Shown in pieces: positions 7,597 to 17,378 of a stretch of 64,000 nucleotides of DNA. The translations under genes and the position numbers were made by a program. Source of the DNA: Gramella sp. Hel_I_59. Lineage in GTDB: Bacteria > Bacteroidota > Bacteroidia > Flavobacteriales > Flavobacteriaceae. The DNA lies in the NCBI RefSeq assembly GCF_006714895.1, contig NZ_VFME01000001.1, positions 1,116,001 through 1,180,000 on the forward strand. The letters run 5' to 3'. Below the pieces are notes generated by a model, which was not told the DNA's origin, made no database searches, and saw nothing but the letters and a program-made list of their open reading frames with translations. Positions within the stretch are counted from its first letter, which is position 1. Every line of letters starts with the position of its first letter.

Positions 7597-10029
7597 TTAG
7601 CGTAATTCTGCTTTTAATTCCTTTTCAAATCTATACTGAAGCTTACTCATCATCTTATCTACTTGCTTATCTGTAAGCGTTTTGTTCTCGTCCTGGAATA
7701 CAAAGCTTACTGCGTAACTTTTCTTGCCTTCCGGAAGGTTCTCACCTTCGTAAACATCAAAAAGGCTAACGTCTTTCAATAATTTCTTTTCCGTTTGTTT
7801 TGCGATTTGATCGATCTCATCGTAAGTCACAGAATTATCAAGAAGCAAAGCAAAATCTCTTCGCATGCTAGGATACTTCGGAATAGCACTAAACTTATTC
7901 TGATGTTGTTTAGCAGCTTCTATGATTTCATCCCAGTTAAAATCTGCGTAAACCACTTCCTGATCTATATCGAATTTCTTCAGAATTGATCTTTTAACCA
8001 CACCGAAGTCTACCAGTTTAGATTTTTTCGTACTCATCTGAAGGCTTTCAGAAAATACAGAGCTTTTACCTGTCTTGGTTTTAAGTGTATTCAAAATTCC
8101 TAATTTCTGAAAAATAGATTCGATCACTCCTTTCAGGTAAAAGAAGTTTCCAGCCGGGAAATTTGGTGCATTCCATGTCTCAGCAGTTCTGTTACCAGAC
8201 ATGAACAAGGAAAGATGTTTCTTTTCTTCCCTGCCACTAACAAAAGAATGATAGGTCTTTCCAAATTCGAAAATGCGAAGATTAACTCGTTTTCGGTTTA
8301 GATTGTAACTAATAGCCTCCAGCCCTGAAAAAAGCATTGTTTGTCTCAAAACTGAAAGATCCTGACTTAGAGGATTTAACATTTTTACCTGGTACTCATC
8401 TTTAGCATCATCGCTAAAGTCATTATAAGCTGGCGTTGTTAGCGAATTAGCCATGGTTTCATAGAATCCCTGTCCTATAAGCTGCTGAGCGATAAGATTC
8501 TGAATCTTATAATCCTCATATTTAGAGGTGTTAGCTACAGATAAGCTTAATTTATCGCCAAACTTGATATTATTGTAACCATAGACTCTAAGGATCTCCT
8601 CGATCACATCTGACTCTCTCTGCACATCCACACGATAAGAAGGGATCGTAAGCCCCATCCCGGTTTCTGTAACATTATTCACTCTGATCTCAAGAGAAGC
8701 AAGAATAGATTTTATAGTTTCTTCCTCAAGGTTCTCACCAATAAGTTTGTTAACCTTCTCAAAGGTTAGAAAAACCTGGAAGTCTTCGATCTTTTTAAAA
8801 TAGAGATCATCAATATCGCTGGTGATCTCACCACCAGAAATTTCCTTGATTAGCAGAGCAGCTCTTTTTAAAGCATATTCTACAGAATTGATGTCGATTC
8901 CTCTTTCAAACCTAAAAGAAGCATCGGTATTGATCGCGTGTCTTTTTGCAGTTTTTCGAACGCTTACAGGGTTGAAGTAAGCACTTTCAAGAAATATTTG
9001 TGTAGTACCTTCGGTTACGCCGCTTCCAAGTCCGCCAAATACTCCGGCGATACAAAGAGGTTTTTCAGCATCACAGATCATGAGGTCTTCAGCATGTAAT
9101 TCGCGCTCGACTTCATCTAATGTTGTGAATTTAGTTCCTGCCTCAACGGTCTTAACGTTGATCTCGTTACCAGCGATCTTACCGGCATCGAACGCGTGTA
9201 GTGGCTGTCCAAGTTCATGCATTACATAATTGGTAGCATCTACAATATTGTTCTTTGGGGCAAGTCCAATTGCTTTCAATCTATTCTGAAGCCATTTCGG
9301 GGATTCACCAACCTTTACATCAGATATCGTTACTCCGCAATATCTAGGAGCAAGATTAGAATCATCTACTTTTATCTGGATCTTTAAACTTCTGTTATCA
9401 ACATGAAAACTACTAACTGAAGGGGTGATGAGTTCAAGAAATTTCCCCTGTTGCTGGTAGCCTGCTTTTAAGTCCCGGGCGACACCCCAGTGACTCATTG
9501 CATCTGCACGGTTAGGTGTAAGGCCAATTTCAAAAACTTCGTCGTTTTCTACTTCAAAAAGCTCAGCAACCGGAGTTCCGGGAACCAGCTCATTATCCAT
9601 CACCATAATACCTTCATGACTCTGGCCTAAACCAAGTTCTTTTTCAGAACAGATCATTCCATAGCTTTCTTCACCACGAATTTTTCCTTTTTTGATCTCC
9701 CAGCTTTCACCTTTTTCATCATATAGTACAGTACCAATAGTTGCCACCGGCACTTTCTGTCCTGCTGCGATATTTGGAGCACCACAAACGATCTGTACTT
9801 CTTCACCGTTTCCAAGATTCATCCTGGTGAGGTTCAACCTGTCTGCATTTGGATGAGCTTCACAGCTTAAAACATGACCAACTACTACGCCGGCCATACC
9901 TCCTTTTACACTTTGAAAAGTATCAATACCTTCTACTTCCAGACCAAGATCTGTAAGAAGTTCTCCGGTAGTCTCTGCATTTTCAGGTAGTTTAATAAAC
10001 TGTTTTAGCCAGTTGTATGAAATCTTCAT
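7597..10029 (-). CDS. pheT: Phenylalanine--tRNA ligase beta subunit
   Basis: 810 residues, full length for bacterial PheT. An N-terminal core (MKISYNWLKQFI) leads into an EMAP-II-like tRNA-binding domain (about 40-150, with AHPNADRLNL), then B3/B4 editing and B5 domains, a synthetase-like core, and a C-terminal FDX-ACB anticodon-binding domain (SAIPKYPSMRRDFALLLD ... DVYEGENLPEGKKSYA). It pairs with PheS to charge tRNA-Phe. pheS is not in the window, as is common in Bacteroidota where the two genes are split. A good -7 box lies just upstream. Confidence 0.97.
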   Translation of the reverse strand: MKISYNWLKQFIKLPENAETTGELLTDLGLEVEGIDTFQSVKGGMAGVVVGHVLSCEAHPNADRLNLTRMNLGNGEEVQIVCGAPNIAAGQKVPVATIGTVLYDEKGESWEIKKGKIRGEESYGMICSEKELGLGQSHEGIMVMDNELVPGTPVAELFEVENDEVFEIGLTPNRADAMSHWGVARDLKAGYQQQGKFLELITPSVSSFHVDNRSLKIQIKVDDSNLAPRYCGVTISDVKVGESPKWLQNRLKAIGLAPKNNIVDATNYVMHELGQPLHAFDAGKIAGNEINVKTVEAGTKFTTLDEVERELHAEDLMICDAEKPLCIAGVFGGLGSGVTEGTTQIFLESAYFNPVSVRKTAKRHAINTDASFRFERGIDINSVEYALKRAALLIKEISGGEITSDIDDLYFKKIEDFQVFLTFEKVNKLIGENLEEETIKSILASLEIRVNNVTETGMGLTIPSYRVDVQRESDVIEEILRVYGYNNIKFGDKLSLSVANTSKYEDYKIQNLIAQQLIGQGFYETMANSLTTPAYNDFSDDAKDEYQVKMLNPLSQDLSVLRQTMLFSGLEAISYNLNRKRVNLRIFEFGKTYHSFVSGREEKKHLSLFMSGNRTAETWNAPNFPAGNFFYLKGVIESIFQKLGILNTLKTKTGKSSVFSESLQMSTKKSKLVDFGVVKRSILKKFDIDQEVVYADFNWDEIIEAAKQHQNKFSAIPKYPSMRRDFALLLDNSVTYDEIDQIAKQTEKKLLKDVSLFDVYEGENLPEGKKSYAVSFVFQDENKTLTDKQVDKMMSKLQYRFEKELKAELR

Positions 10030-10050
10030 GGATTAGTCTTTTTCAGCCAG

Positions 10051-10081
10051 CAAAGATAGTATTACAGATGGTTTTGTCATA
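10051..10081 (-). promoter_or_regulatory. Putative Bacteroidota-type promoter of pheT
   Basis: On the minus strand the -7 box TATCTTTG (an exact match to TAnnTTTG) lies at 10058-10051, 22 bases upstream of the pheT ATG. The -33 region 19 bases further is weak (TATG instead of TTTG). Confidence 0.5.
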
Positions 10082-10104
10082 ATCTAGAATCCTATTTTGT
10101 AGAC

Positions 10105-10138
10105 CTTAAAAAACAAAGGAGACCATTAGTGTCTCCTT
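10105..10138 (-). terminator. Terminator of the TPR protein gene
   Basis: Hairpin arms AAGGAGAC (10116-10123) and GTCTCCTT (10131-10138). On the minus strand it is followed by a T-rich run (GTTTTTTAAGG). It lies downstream of the stop at 10162. Confidence 0.65.
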
Positions 10139-10161
10139 CGCTGTTTTATAGTTTAAAATCT

Positions 10162-11067
10162 TTAATTTTTCCGGGTAAGATTCATTGTTCTGGACTTGTT
10201 CCAGCCACTTTCGTTTTCTTCATAAACTGCCCATTTAACCGAGCCGTCTTCTTTTGTAATGTTGTGCTTGAATCTAAGCTGTTGATTGCTTTCATCCAGA
10301 TAACTCTCCACGATCTCGTATTGATCTGGTCCCATTTCCTTTACTTTCATCTTTGAATTTGAAATTCCTTCAGGCGCATTTCTTCGCATAAAGACCACAT
10401 CAAATTCATCTTCCAGCGGATTGTATACCATGACTCTTTTACAGCATGGCTTACTATCGCCTGTATCATGATCTACAACCAGCATGGAACCGGCCTCATC
10501 AAAAGAAATACGGTTCGAACTATTGGTCGTGTTCATAACTTCACCATTCTGATAAACCTGGGTTTCATTATTCCAGTTTCCAATTAGAAAATTAAGTTGT
10601 TTATCCCTGTTTTCGATAATAGCGATCTTAGCCAGACCTGCTTCCATGATCAAATCATCCTGTTCATGATCATGCTTTTCAGCAATGGCAAGAGACTTTT
10701 CAATGTATTTAACGGCTTCATCTTTCTTATCCATTTCCAGCAAAACATCAGAAAAGGAATCATAAGGATTGGCTTCCTGCGGATATTCATCGATCTGAGC
10801 CTGGAACAACATTTTTGCGGCTTCCAGATCATTTTCTTCCTGCATCAATCTGTATGCTAGAATATTCAAAGGTTCAGCCATGCCTTCGTAAGCGGTATTT
10901 GGATTATTCTTCTGGTAGTTCTCCAAAACAGCTTTCGCACCCTGGTTCTTATAGACCTGGTAAAGTTCATCTACACTTGACTGCGCCTGATCCTGCGCAT
11001 TCATACTAAGAATTAGAAAGAATAATAATGTTCCAATTCCCCATTTAAGTTTAAAATTTCTGCCCAT
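10162..11067 (-). CDS. Secreted TPR protein with lipocalin-like C-terminal domain
   Basis: 301 residues. The signal peptide ends at about residue 25 (LILSMNAQ). Residues about 30-150 contain two or three tetratricopeptide-like helix pairs (NTAYEGMAEPLNILAYRLM, ANPYDSFSDVLLEM, DEAVKYIEKSLAIAE). The rest begins FLIGNWNNETQVY and alternates beta-strands, as in DUF1579-type or lipocalin-like domains that measure 'GxW' barrels. Likely a periplasmic or outer-surface protein. No enzyme motif is visible and the function is unknown. Confidence 0.75.
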   Translation of the reverse strand: MGRNFKLKWGIGTLLFFLILSMNAQDQAQSSVDELYQVYKNQGAKAVLENYQKNNPNTAYEGMAEPLNILAYRLMQEENDLEAAKMLFQAQIDEYPQEANPYDSFSDVLLEMDKKDEAVKYIEKSLAIAEKHDHEQDDLIMEAGLAKIAIIENRDKQLNFLIGNWNNETQVYQNGEVMNTTNSSNRISFDEAGSMLVVDHDTGDSKPCCKRVMVYNPLEDEFDVVFMRRNAPEGISNSKMKVKEMGPDQYEIVESYLDESNQQLRFKHNITKEDGSVKWAVYEENESGWNKSRTMNLTRKN

Positions 11068-11211
11068 GATATATTGAATTTTGTGGTTAAACCGAAGCTA
11101 TAAAGGGGCATTCTAAAGTACAGAATAGGTTGAGGCTATTTCCCGGGGGTAAGTCTTCTAAAGATAAATAAAAATTTAATCAATTGATTGTCAGTAGCTA
11201 ATAAGATTCGG

Positions 11212-13311
11212 TTAGCTAATGTAATTCCAGATCGTTTTGTTCTTGACCAGCCGTGAATAGGCGTTTTTCACAGTGCTATTTTTTTCGTTCTCCAGGTTTG
11301 GATCTTCTTTGAGCAACCTGTTCGCATAAAACCTGGCTGATTGCAGAATTGCATTATCTTTCACGATATCTGCGATCTTTAAATTAAGTACCCCGCTTTG
11401 CTGAGTTCCCATAAGATCACCAGGACCTCTTAGCTTCAGGTCAACTTCAGCGATCTCAAAACCATCGTTGGTAGAAGTCATCGTTTCCAATCTCGTTTTA
11501 CTATCGTTGGAAAGTTTATGACCCGTCATAAGAATGCAAAAACTCTGTTCAGCACCACGTCCAACACGTCCTCTTAACTGGTGCAATTGCGAAAGACCAA
11601 ATCTCTCCGCACTTTCTATGATCATTACACTGGCGTTAGGAACATTTACGCCGACTTCGATCACAGTAGTAGCGACCATAATATCTGTTTCACCTTTTAC
11701 AAATCGATCCATTTCAAAATCCTTGTCGGCAGGTTTCATCTGGCCGTGAACAATAGAGATCTGGTTATCTGGAAATTCTCTGGCGATACTTTCGTAGCCA
11801 TCCATAAGATCTTTATAATCCATTTTTTCAGATTCCTGTATAAGCGGATATACGATATAAACCTGGCGGCCTTTCTGAATCTCATCCCGAATAAAAGCAA
11901 AAACCTTTAAGCGATTACTATCATAGCGATGAACGGTTTTAATAGGTTTACGTCCTGGAGGTAATTCATCAATGACCGAAATATCCAGATCTCCATACAA
12001 ACTCATAGCCAGAGTACGCGGAATTGGAGTTGCAGTCATCACCAGAACATGAGGTGGAATATGGTTCTTCTTCCATAGCTTCGCTCTTTGGGCCACTCCA
12101 AAACGATGTTGCTCATCGATCACAGCAAGACCAAGATTCTTAAATTTCACTTTGTCTTCCAGAAGAGCATGGGTACCAATAAGAATATGTATCTCGCCAG
12201 ATTCCAGTTGTTCATGGATCTCCCGGCGCTCTCTGGTTTTGGTTGATCCGGTAAGCAATCGAATATTCAATTTTAGTTCTACACAAAGTTCTACCAAACT
12301 ATGATAATGCTGAATGGATAGAATTTCTGTAGGAGCCATCAAACATGCCTGAAAATTATTATCGAGCGCAAGGAGCATGGACATCAGGGCAACAATGGTT
12401 TTACCGGAGCCTACATCTCCCTGTAATAGCCTGTTCATCTGGGCGCCGCTTCCCATATCTCCTCGAATTTCCTTGACTACACGTTTTTGAGAATTGGTAA
12501 GTTCGAACGGTAAATGATTGCTGTAAAAGTCGTTGAAAATATGACCTACTTTGTCAAAATTGAAACCCTTGATCTTTTGTTTATGCATTAGGTTTCTGCG
12601 CAGTAATTGCAGTTGCACATAAAATAGCTCCTCGAATTTGAGTCTGAACTGCGCTTTTGCCAATAGCTCCTGGTTCTTCGGAAAATGAATATTGAATAGC
12701 GATTCTGCCTTTCCTAAAAGCTTTAGTTCTTCCAGTAATTCCGGATTCAGACTTTCAGAAAATTTCATCCCGGTTTGTTGCAGCACTTCCTGCATCAATT
12801 TCATGATCATTCTATTAGTAACTCCTTTCTTCTGAAGTAATTCAGTAGAAGGATATACCGGTTGCATGGCTACCCTTAAATTCCTCTTATAATCTGATAC
12901 CAGTTCAAGCTCCGGATGTGGCATACTGAACATCCCACTGTAAAAATGCGTTTTTCCGAAGATGACATAAGGCGTATTCAATTTGATGTTTTCCCTTATC
13001 CATTTATGCCCTCTAAACCAGACCAGCTCCATTCTTCCGGTGTCATCAACAAAGTCGGCTACCAGGCGTTTACCTTTCTTCTGTTCAACCATTTTTAGAT
13101 GGACAATCTTACCAACAATTTGCACTTCCGAAGAATTTTGCTGCAATTGTGCGACCTTATAGAAACCTGTTTTATCTATATATCGATTAGGAAAAAAATT
13201 GATGAGGTCTCGATAGGTGCTGATGTTGAGTTCCTTCTTAAAAAGATCGGCCCGGTTGGGACCAACTCCTTTAAGATACTCAATAGGTGTTTGCAGCAGG
13301 TTCTGGATCAT
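11212..13311 (-). CDS. recG: ATP-dependent DNA helicase RecG
   Basis: 699 residues, typical RecG length. Order: an N-terminal wedge domain with an OB fold (MIQNLLQTPIEYLKGVGPNRADLF), the Walker A motif GDVGSGKT (Lys304), a DEQH box (VIDEQHRFGV), and the C-terminal helicase lobe with QLRGRVGRG and the RecG TRG-like end. It unwinds branched DNA such as stalled forks and Holliday junctions during repair. Transcribed alone; divergent from the M1 peptidase gene. Confidence 0.97.
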   Translation of the reverse strand: MIQNLLQTPIEYLKGVGPNRADLFKKELNISTYRDLINFFPNRYIDKTGFYKVAQLQQNSSEVQIVGKIVHLKMVEQKKGKRLVADFVDDTGRMELVWFRGHKWIRENIKLNTPYVIFGKTHFYSGMFSMPHPELELVSDYKRNLRVAMQPVYPSTELLQKKGVTNRMIMKLMQEVLQQTGMKFSESLNPELLEELKLLGKAESLFNIHFPKNQELLAKAQFRLKFEELFYVQLQLLRRNLMHKQKIKGFNFDKVGHIFNDFYSNHLPFELTNSQKRVVKEIRGDMGSGAQMNRLLQGDVGSGKTIVALMSMLLALDNNFQACLMAPTEILSIQHYHSLVELCVELKLNIRLLTGSTKTRERREIHEQLESGEIHILIGTHALLEDKVKFKNLGLAVIDEQHRFGVAQRAKLWKKNHIPPHVLVMTATPIPRTLAMSLYGDLDISVIDELPPGRKPIKTVHRYDSNRLKVFAFIRDEIQKGRQVYIVYPLIQESEKMDYKDLMDGYESIAREFPDNQISIVHGQMKPADKDFEMDRFVKGETDIMVATTVIEVGVNVPNASVMIIESAERFGLSQLHQLRGRVGRGAEQSFCILMTGHKLSNDSKTRLETMTSTNDGFEIAEVDLKLRGPGDLMGTQQSGVLNLKIADIVKDNAILQSARFYANRLLKEDPNLENEKNSTVKNAYSRLVKNKTIWNYIS

Positions 13312-13436
13312 AAAAACGAAGATATTAAATAGGTTTGATTTACATGGGCGGCGGTGTAGAAACTCGTTTTAATCTTCAGGAATATCTCATAACAGCTTCA
13401 ATTTTTTGTAATTTGCATGAGATATTTTTATTCTGA

Positions 13437-15551
13437 ATGCGATATTTAACTGCACTTTTTCTAATTCTGAACATGTCTTTTTTACATGCTCAGAAGATTC
13501 GTGAACACCAGGTAGAACGATTTGATTTTCAGAAAGTGGATGCTCACCTTAAAATTGATCCGACTCGACAAAAGATCGAGGGAACAGTTTTTTATACGAT
13601 AGAGGTACTTTATCCTGATGATAGCCTGTTTATAAACGGGAAGGATATGCAATTCGAAAATGTACAGCTAGATGGTAAAAGCATCGATTTTTCAATAGAT
13701 ACTGAAGGAATTTATATTCATCATGACTTCAAGGTGGATAATAGTATTTCCTTATCACTTAACTATGAGGTAACTCCAAAAAAAGCTGTCTACTTCATCA
13801 ATTGGGGTGATGCTGATATAGCCGAAGAAGAAAGGCAGGTATGGACGCAGGGCCAGGGGAAATACACTTCTAGCTGGTTGCCAAGTATTGATGATATGAA
13901 TGAGAAAGCAGAATTTGATCTTAGTTTTGAATTTCCCGTTGCTTACGAACTCATCGCTAATGGCGAAAATATCAGCAATGAAATTATAAACGATTCCGTT
14001 AGACTGTGGAAATTTGATATGCAAGAACCTATGAGTTCTTATCTGGTTGGATTCGCAGCAGGAAAATATCTTTCCAAAACCAACACTTCAACTTCAGGAA
14101 TTAAGATTCAGAATTATTATCTACCGCAGGATTCTTTGCTTCTGGAGCCAACTTACAGGCATTCTGCGGGAATCATGGATTTCTTTGAACAGGAAATTGG
14201 TATAGAGTATCCATGGCGTAATTATAAGCAGATTCCCGTAAGAGATTTTCTGTATGCTGGTATGGAGAATACTGGAACTACTATTTTTTCTGAATCTCTT
14301 ATGGTAGACTCAATTGGTTACCATGATCAAAATTATGTAAATGTAAATGCGCATGAGCTGGCACATCAATGGTTTGGAAATTTGGTTACCGAGAAAAGTG
14401 GAAAACATCACTGGTTGCACGAAGGTTTTGCCACTTACTATGCATTATTAGCTGAGAAAGAGATCTTCGGGGAAGACTATTTTTACTGGAAATTATACCA
14501 GTCGGCTGAGGTTTTAAAGGAATTAAGCGATTCAGGAAAAGGACAGAAATTATTGTCTTCAACCGGAAGTTCCAGTACTTATTATCAAAAAGGAGCCTGG
14601 GCTTTACATATTCTAAGGGAAAAAGTTGGTGAGGAAGCTTTTAGAAAAGGAATAAAAAGTTATCTCGAAACTTATGCTTTTAAGAATGTGGAAACCGATA
14701 ATTTTCTTGCTGAAATGGAAGTTGCTTCGGGAATGGACCTTACTCAGTATAAAATGGATTGGCTAGAACAGTCAGCTTTTAAAGCCAACCAATCGCTGAA
14801 TGCTTTAAGAGAATCAGAATTTATCAAATCTTACCTTGAGCTTGCTGCACTGCGGGAAACTCCGCTAGAATCGAAACATCAATATCTGGACAAAATCCTG
14901 GACTTCCCTGTAAATGATTATTTAGGGCAGGAAGTAGTCTATCAGCTGGCTGGCGAAAATTCAGATTTAAGCAGGAGTTTATATAAAAAGGCATTTGAAT
15001 CCAACAATCTATATGTAAGACAGGGGATCGCTACCAGTATGCAAACAATTCCCCAGCAATTCCAATCCAGTTTTGAAAGTTTATTAAATGATGAATCCTA
15101 TCTCACCATCGAAAAGGCATTGTTCAAAATATGGGAAAGATTTCCGCAAAAAAAAGTAGATTATCTGAAGAAAACCAGGAATATCGACGGATTCTACAAT
15201 AAGAACGTGCGTATGCTCTGGCTAACCTTAAGCCTGGTAACTGCCGAATTCGAGCCGGAAAAAACTTCTGAATATTTTGAGGAATTATCAAATTACACAA
15301 ATCCATCAAATCCTTTTGAAATCAGGGAAAATGCTTTTGGATATTTATACCAGCTAGGAGCTTTTGATGAAGCTAGTTTGGAGAGCCTGTTGATGGCAAC
15401 AGATCATCATGCTTACAGGTTCCGGGATTTTGCAAGAAAGTTGCTTGATGAATTGATCGCAAATGAGGAATATCGGGAGAAATTGATAAATGTTTCTGCA
15501 GACTTAGAGGAGAAGCATAGCAGGTATTTGAACTCTAAAATTTCAAGTTAG
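13437..15551 (+). CDS. Secreted M1 family aminopeptidase
   Basis: 704 residues. Signal peptide MRYLTALFLILNMSFLHAQ. The zinc site HELAH (306-310) with the distal Glu329 (HEGFATY) is intact. The exopeptidase motif is present as GMEN (275-278; GAMEN in the family). A C-terminal helical region follows, as in M1 enzymes. It removes N-terminal amino acids from periplasmic peptides. Its stop is one base from the start of the first patatin gene, so the three genes probably form one transcript. It differs from the second M1 gene at 37246-38892, which is shorter and uses HESGH. Confidence 0.93.
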   Translation: MRYLTALFLILNMSFLHAQKIREHQVERFDFQKVDAHLKIDPTRQKIEGTVFYTIEVLYPDDSLFINGKDMQFENVQLDGKSIDFSIDTEGIYIHHDFKVDNSISLSLNYEVTPKKAVYFINWGDADIAEEERQVWTQGQGKYTSSWLPSIDDMNEKAEFDLSFEFPVAYELIANGENISNEIINDSVRLWKFDMQEPMSSYLVGFAAGKYLSKTNTSTSGIKIQNYYLPQDSLLLEPTYRHSAGIMDFFEQEIGIEYPWRNYKQIPVRDFLYAGMENTGTTIFSESLMVDSIGYHDQNYVNVNAHELAHQWFGNLVTEKSGKHHWLHEGFATYYALLAEKEIFGEDYFYWKLYQSAEVLKELSDSGKGQKLLSSTGSSSTYYQKGAWALHILREKVGEEAFRKGIKSYLETYAFKNVETDNFLAEMEVASGMDLTQYKMDWLEQSAFKANQSLNALRESEFIKSYLELAALRETPLESKHQYLDKILDFPVNDYLGQEVVYQLAGENSDLSRSLYKKAFESNNLYVRQGIATSMQTIPQQFQSSFESLLNDESYLTIEKALFKIWERFPQKKVDYLKKTRNIDGFYNKNVRMLWLTLSLVTAEFEPEKTSEYFEELSNYTNPSNPFEIRENAFGYLYQLGAFDEASLESLLMATDHHAYRFRDFARKLLDELIANEEYREKLINVSADLEEKHSRYLNSKISS

Positions 15552-15552
15552 G

Positions 15553-16455
15553 ATGAGAGCACTCGTAATTTCAGGAGGAGGAAGCAAGGGAGCTTTTGCC
15601 GGCGGAGTTGCGCAGTATCTTACTGAAGATCTTGGTCGCGATTATGATCTTTTTATAGGAACCTCTACAGGAAGTTTACTTCTTTCTCATATGGCACTGC
15701 ATAAGGCAGAGAAAGTTAAAAAAGCTTTTACGAGCGTTAATCAATCAAGTATTTTTAGTAGCAGACCATTCCTCATTAAAAAGAAGCACGGGCAGGAAAC
15801 GATCAGCATCAACCATTTTAATGTTATTCTGAATTTTTTAAAAGGAAGTAAAACCTTCGGAGATAGTTTAAATCTCAAAACCCTGCTTCAGAAGACATTT
15901 ACAAAAGAAGAATTTAAGCAACTGAAGGATAGCAATAAGGAAGTCGTGGTTACAGTTTCTAATCTATCCCTGAACGAGGTAGAGTATAAGAGTATCAAGG
16001 ACTACGATTACGATGCATTCATAGATTGGATCTGGATTTCCTGCAATTACACGCCATTCATGAGCCTGGTCACCAAAAACGGATGTGAATATGCTGATGG
16101 TGGTTTGGGAAGTATGGTGCCTATTGAGGAAGCGATTAAGCGGGGTGCCACGGAGGTTGATGCGATCATCCTACAAACTGAAGTAACTTATTTCAACAGG
16201 ATGCCTTCAAAGAATGTATTTTCGCTCATTACCAATCTTTTTGCATTTATGCTAGACAGGATCGAAACTCAGAATATCAGGATTGGAAAATTTTCAGCAG
16301 CAAATAAGGATTGTATTATCAATTTTTACTATACTCCAAGCGTTCTAACAACGAATTCTCTTATTTTTGATAAGGAGAAAATGCGGGAATGGTGGGAGAG
16401 TGGCTATGAGTTTGCCAAATACAGAAACGAAGAAATTAACGAAATTCAACCTTAA
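15553..16455 (+). CDS. Patatin-like phospholipase, copy 1 of tandem pair
   Basis: 300 residues, no signal peptide. The oxyanion motif GGGSKGAFAGG (8-18), the nucleophile elbow GTSTG (Ser38) and the catalytic Asp in DGGLG are all present, so the Ser-Asp dyad of patatin lipases looks complete. The nucleophile sits unusually close to the N-terminus with no preceding domain. Likely a cytosolic or membrane-peripheral acyl hydrolase of unknown substrate. It lies 1 base after the M1 peptidase stop and overlaps the second copy by one base (TAATG). Confidence 0.9.
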   Translation: MRALVISGGGSKGAFAGGVAQYLTEDLGRDYDLFIGTSTGSLLLSHMALHKAEKVKKAFTSVNQSSIFSSRPFLIKKKHGQETISINHFNVILNFLKGSKTFGDSLNLKTLLQKTFTKEEFKQLKDSNKEVVVTVSNLSLNEVEYKSIKDYDYDAFIDWIWISCNYTPFMSLVTKNGCEYADGGLGSMVPIEEAIKRGATEVDAIILQTEVTYFNRMPSKNVFSLITNLFAFMLDRIETQNIRIGKFSAANKDCIINFYYTPSVLTTNSLIFDKEKMREWWESGYEFAKYRNEEINEIQP

Positions 16456-17378
16456 TGCGTGCACTGGTAATATCTGGAGGAGGAAGTAAAGGCGCCTTTG
16501 CCGGCGGCGTGGCCCAACATCTAATTCAGGAACAAAAAAGAAGGTATGATCTTTTTCTAGGAACCAGTACCGGCAGTTTGCTTATTCCTCACCTCGCTGC
16601 AGGAAACATCCAGAAAGTTTACGATATCTATACCAATGTCACGCAAAGAACGATCTTTAGCGTCAATCCTTTCGTAGTCAAGAAAAAAGATGGACGGGAA
16701 TATGTGACGATCAATTATCTGAATACCGTCTGGCAATTTATAAGACAGCGCCGAACCTTTGGGGAAAGCAAAGCATTACGTAGAAGCATCAGAAAGAACT
16801 TCTCTCAGCAGGATTTCAACGAGCTTAAATCCAATATTAAAGATGTAGTCGTAACTGTGTCTAATCTATCCAAGAACAGGGTTGAATATAAATCTATTCA
16901 CGATTTCGAGTACGACGATTTTTGCGACTGGATCTGGATAAGTTGTAATTATATACCTTTTATGAGTCTCGCGACCAAAGATGGCTTTGAATATGCCGAT
17001 GGTGGTCTGGGATGTGTGGTTCCAATCCGGGAGGCTATTAAGCGCGGAGCAACAGAAGTGGATGCGATCATTCTGGAAGCTGAAAACATGGAATACAATA
17101 AAGTTCTAGGTAAGAATCCTTTTTCATTAATGGTCAACCTCTTCGGTTTCTTGTTGGACCAGGTCGAGTATCATGATATCGTGGAGGGAAAACTTGCCGC
17201 GATGAATAAAAAGGTAAAGCTGAATATCTACTATACCCCAACCAAGCTAACAGAAAATTCTCTTGTTTTCAACAAAAAAGATATGACCGACTGGTGGCAG
17301 CAGGGTTTTGAGTATGCCGAAAAGAAAGAGATGGAACGTAAAGCTGCGAAATCTTCGTGGTTTAAGCTAGGTTTCTAA
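16455..17378 (+). CDS. Patatin-like phospholipase, copy 2 of tandem pair
   Basis: 307 residues. It starts with the same MRALVISGGGSKGAFAGGVAQ as copy 1 and keeps GTSTG (Ser38) and DGGLG. The two copies align over their whole length with conserved blocks (YKSI, DWIWISCNY, EAIKRGATEVDAIIL), so they arose by tandem duplication. They then diverged in the middle segment and in the C-terminus, where copy 2 has an extra basic tail (EMERKAAKSSWFKLGF). Its last 17 bases overlap the convergent gene at 17362-17883. No terminator is visible between them. Confidence 0.9.
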   Translation: MRALVISGGGSKGAFAGGVAQHLIQEQKRRYDLFLGTSTGSLLIPHLAAGNIQKVYDIYTNVTQRTIFSVNPFVVKKKDGREYVTINYLNTVWQFIRQRRTFGESKALRRSIRKNFSQQDFNELKSNIKDVVVTVSNLSKNRVEYKSIHDFEYDDFCDWIWISCNYIPFMSLATKDGFEYADGGLGCVVPIREAIKRGATEVDAIILEAENMEYNKVLGKNPFSLMVNLFGFLLDQVEYHDIVEGKLAAMNKKVKLNIYYTPTKLTENSLVFNKKDMTDWWQQGFEYAEKKEMERKAAKSSWFKLGF

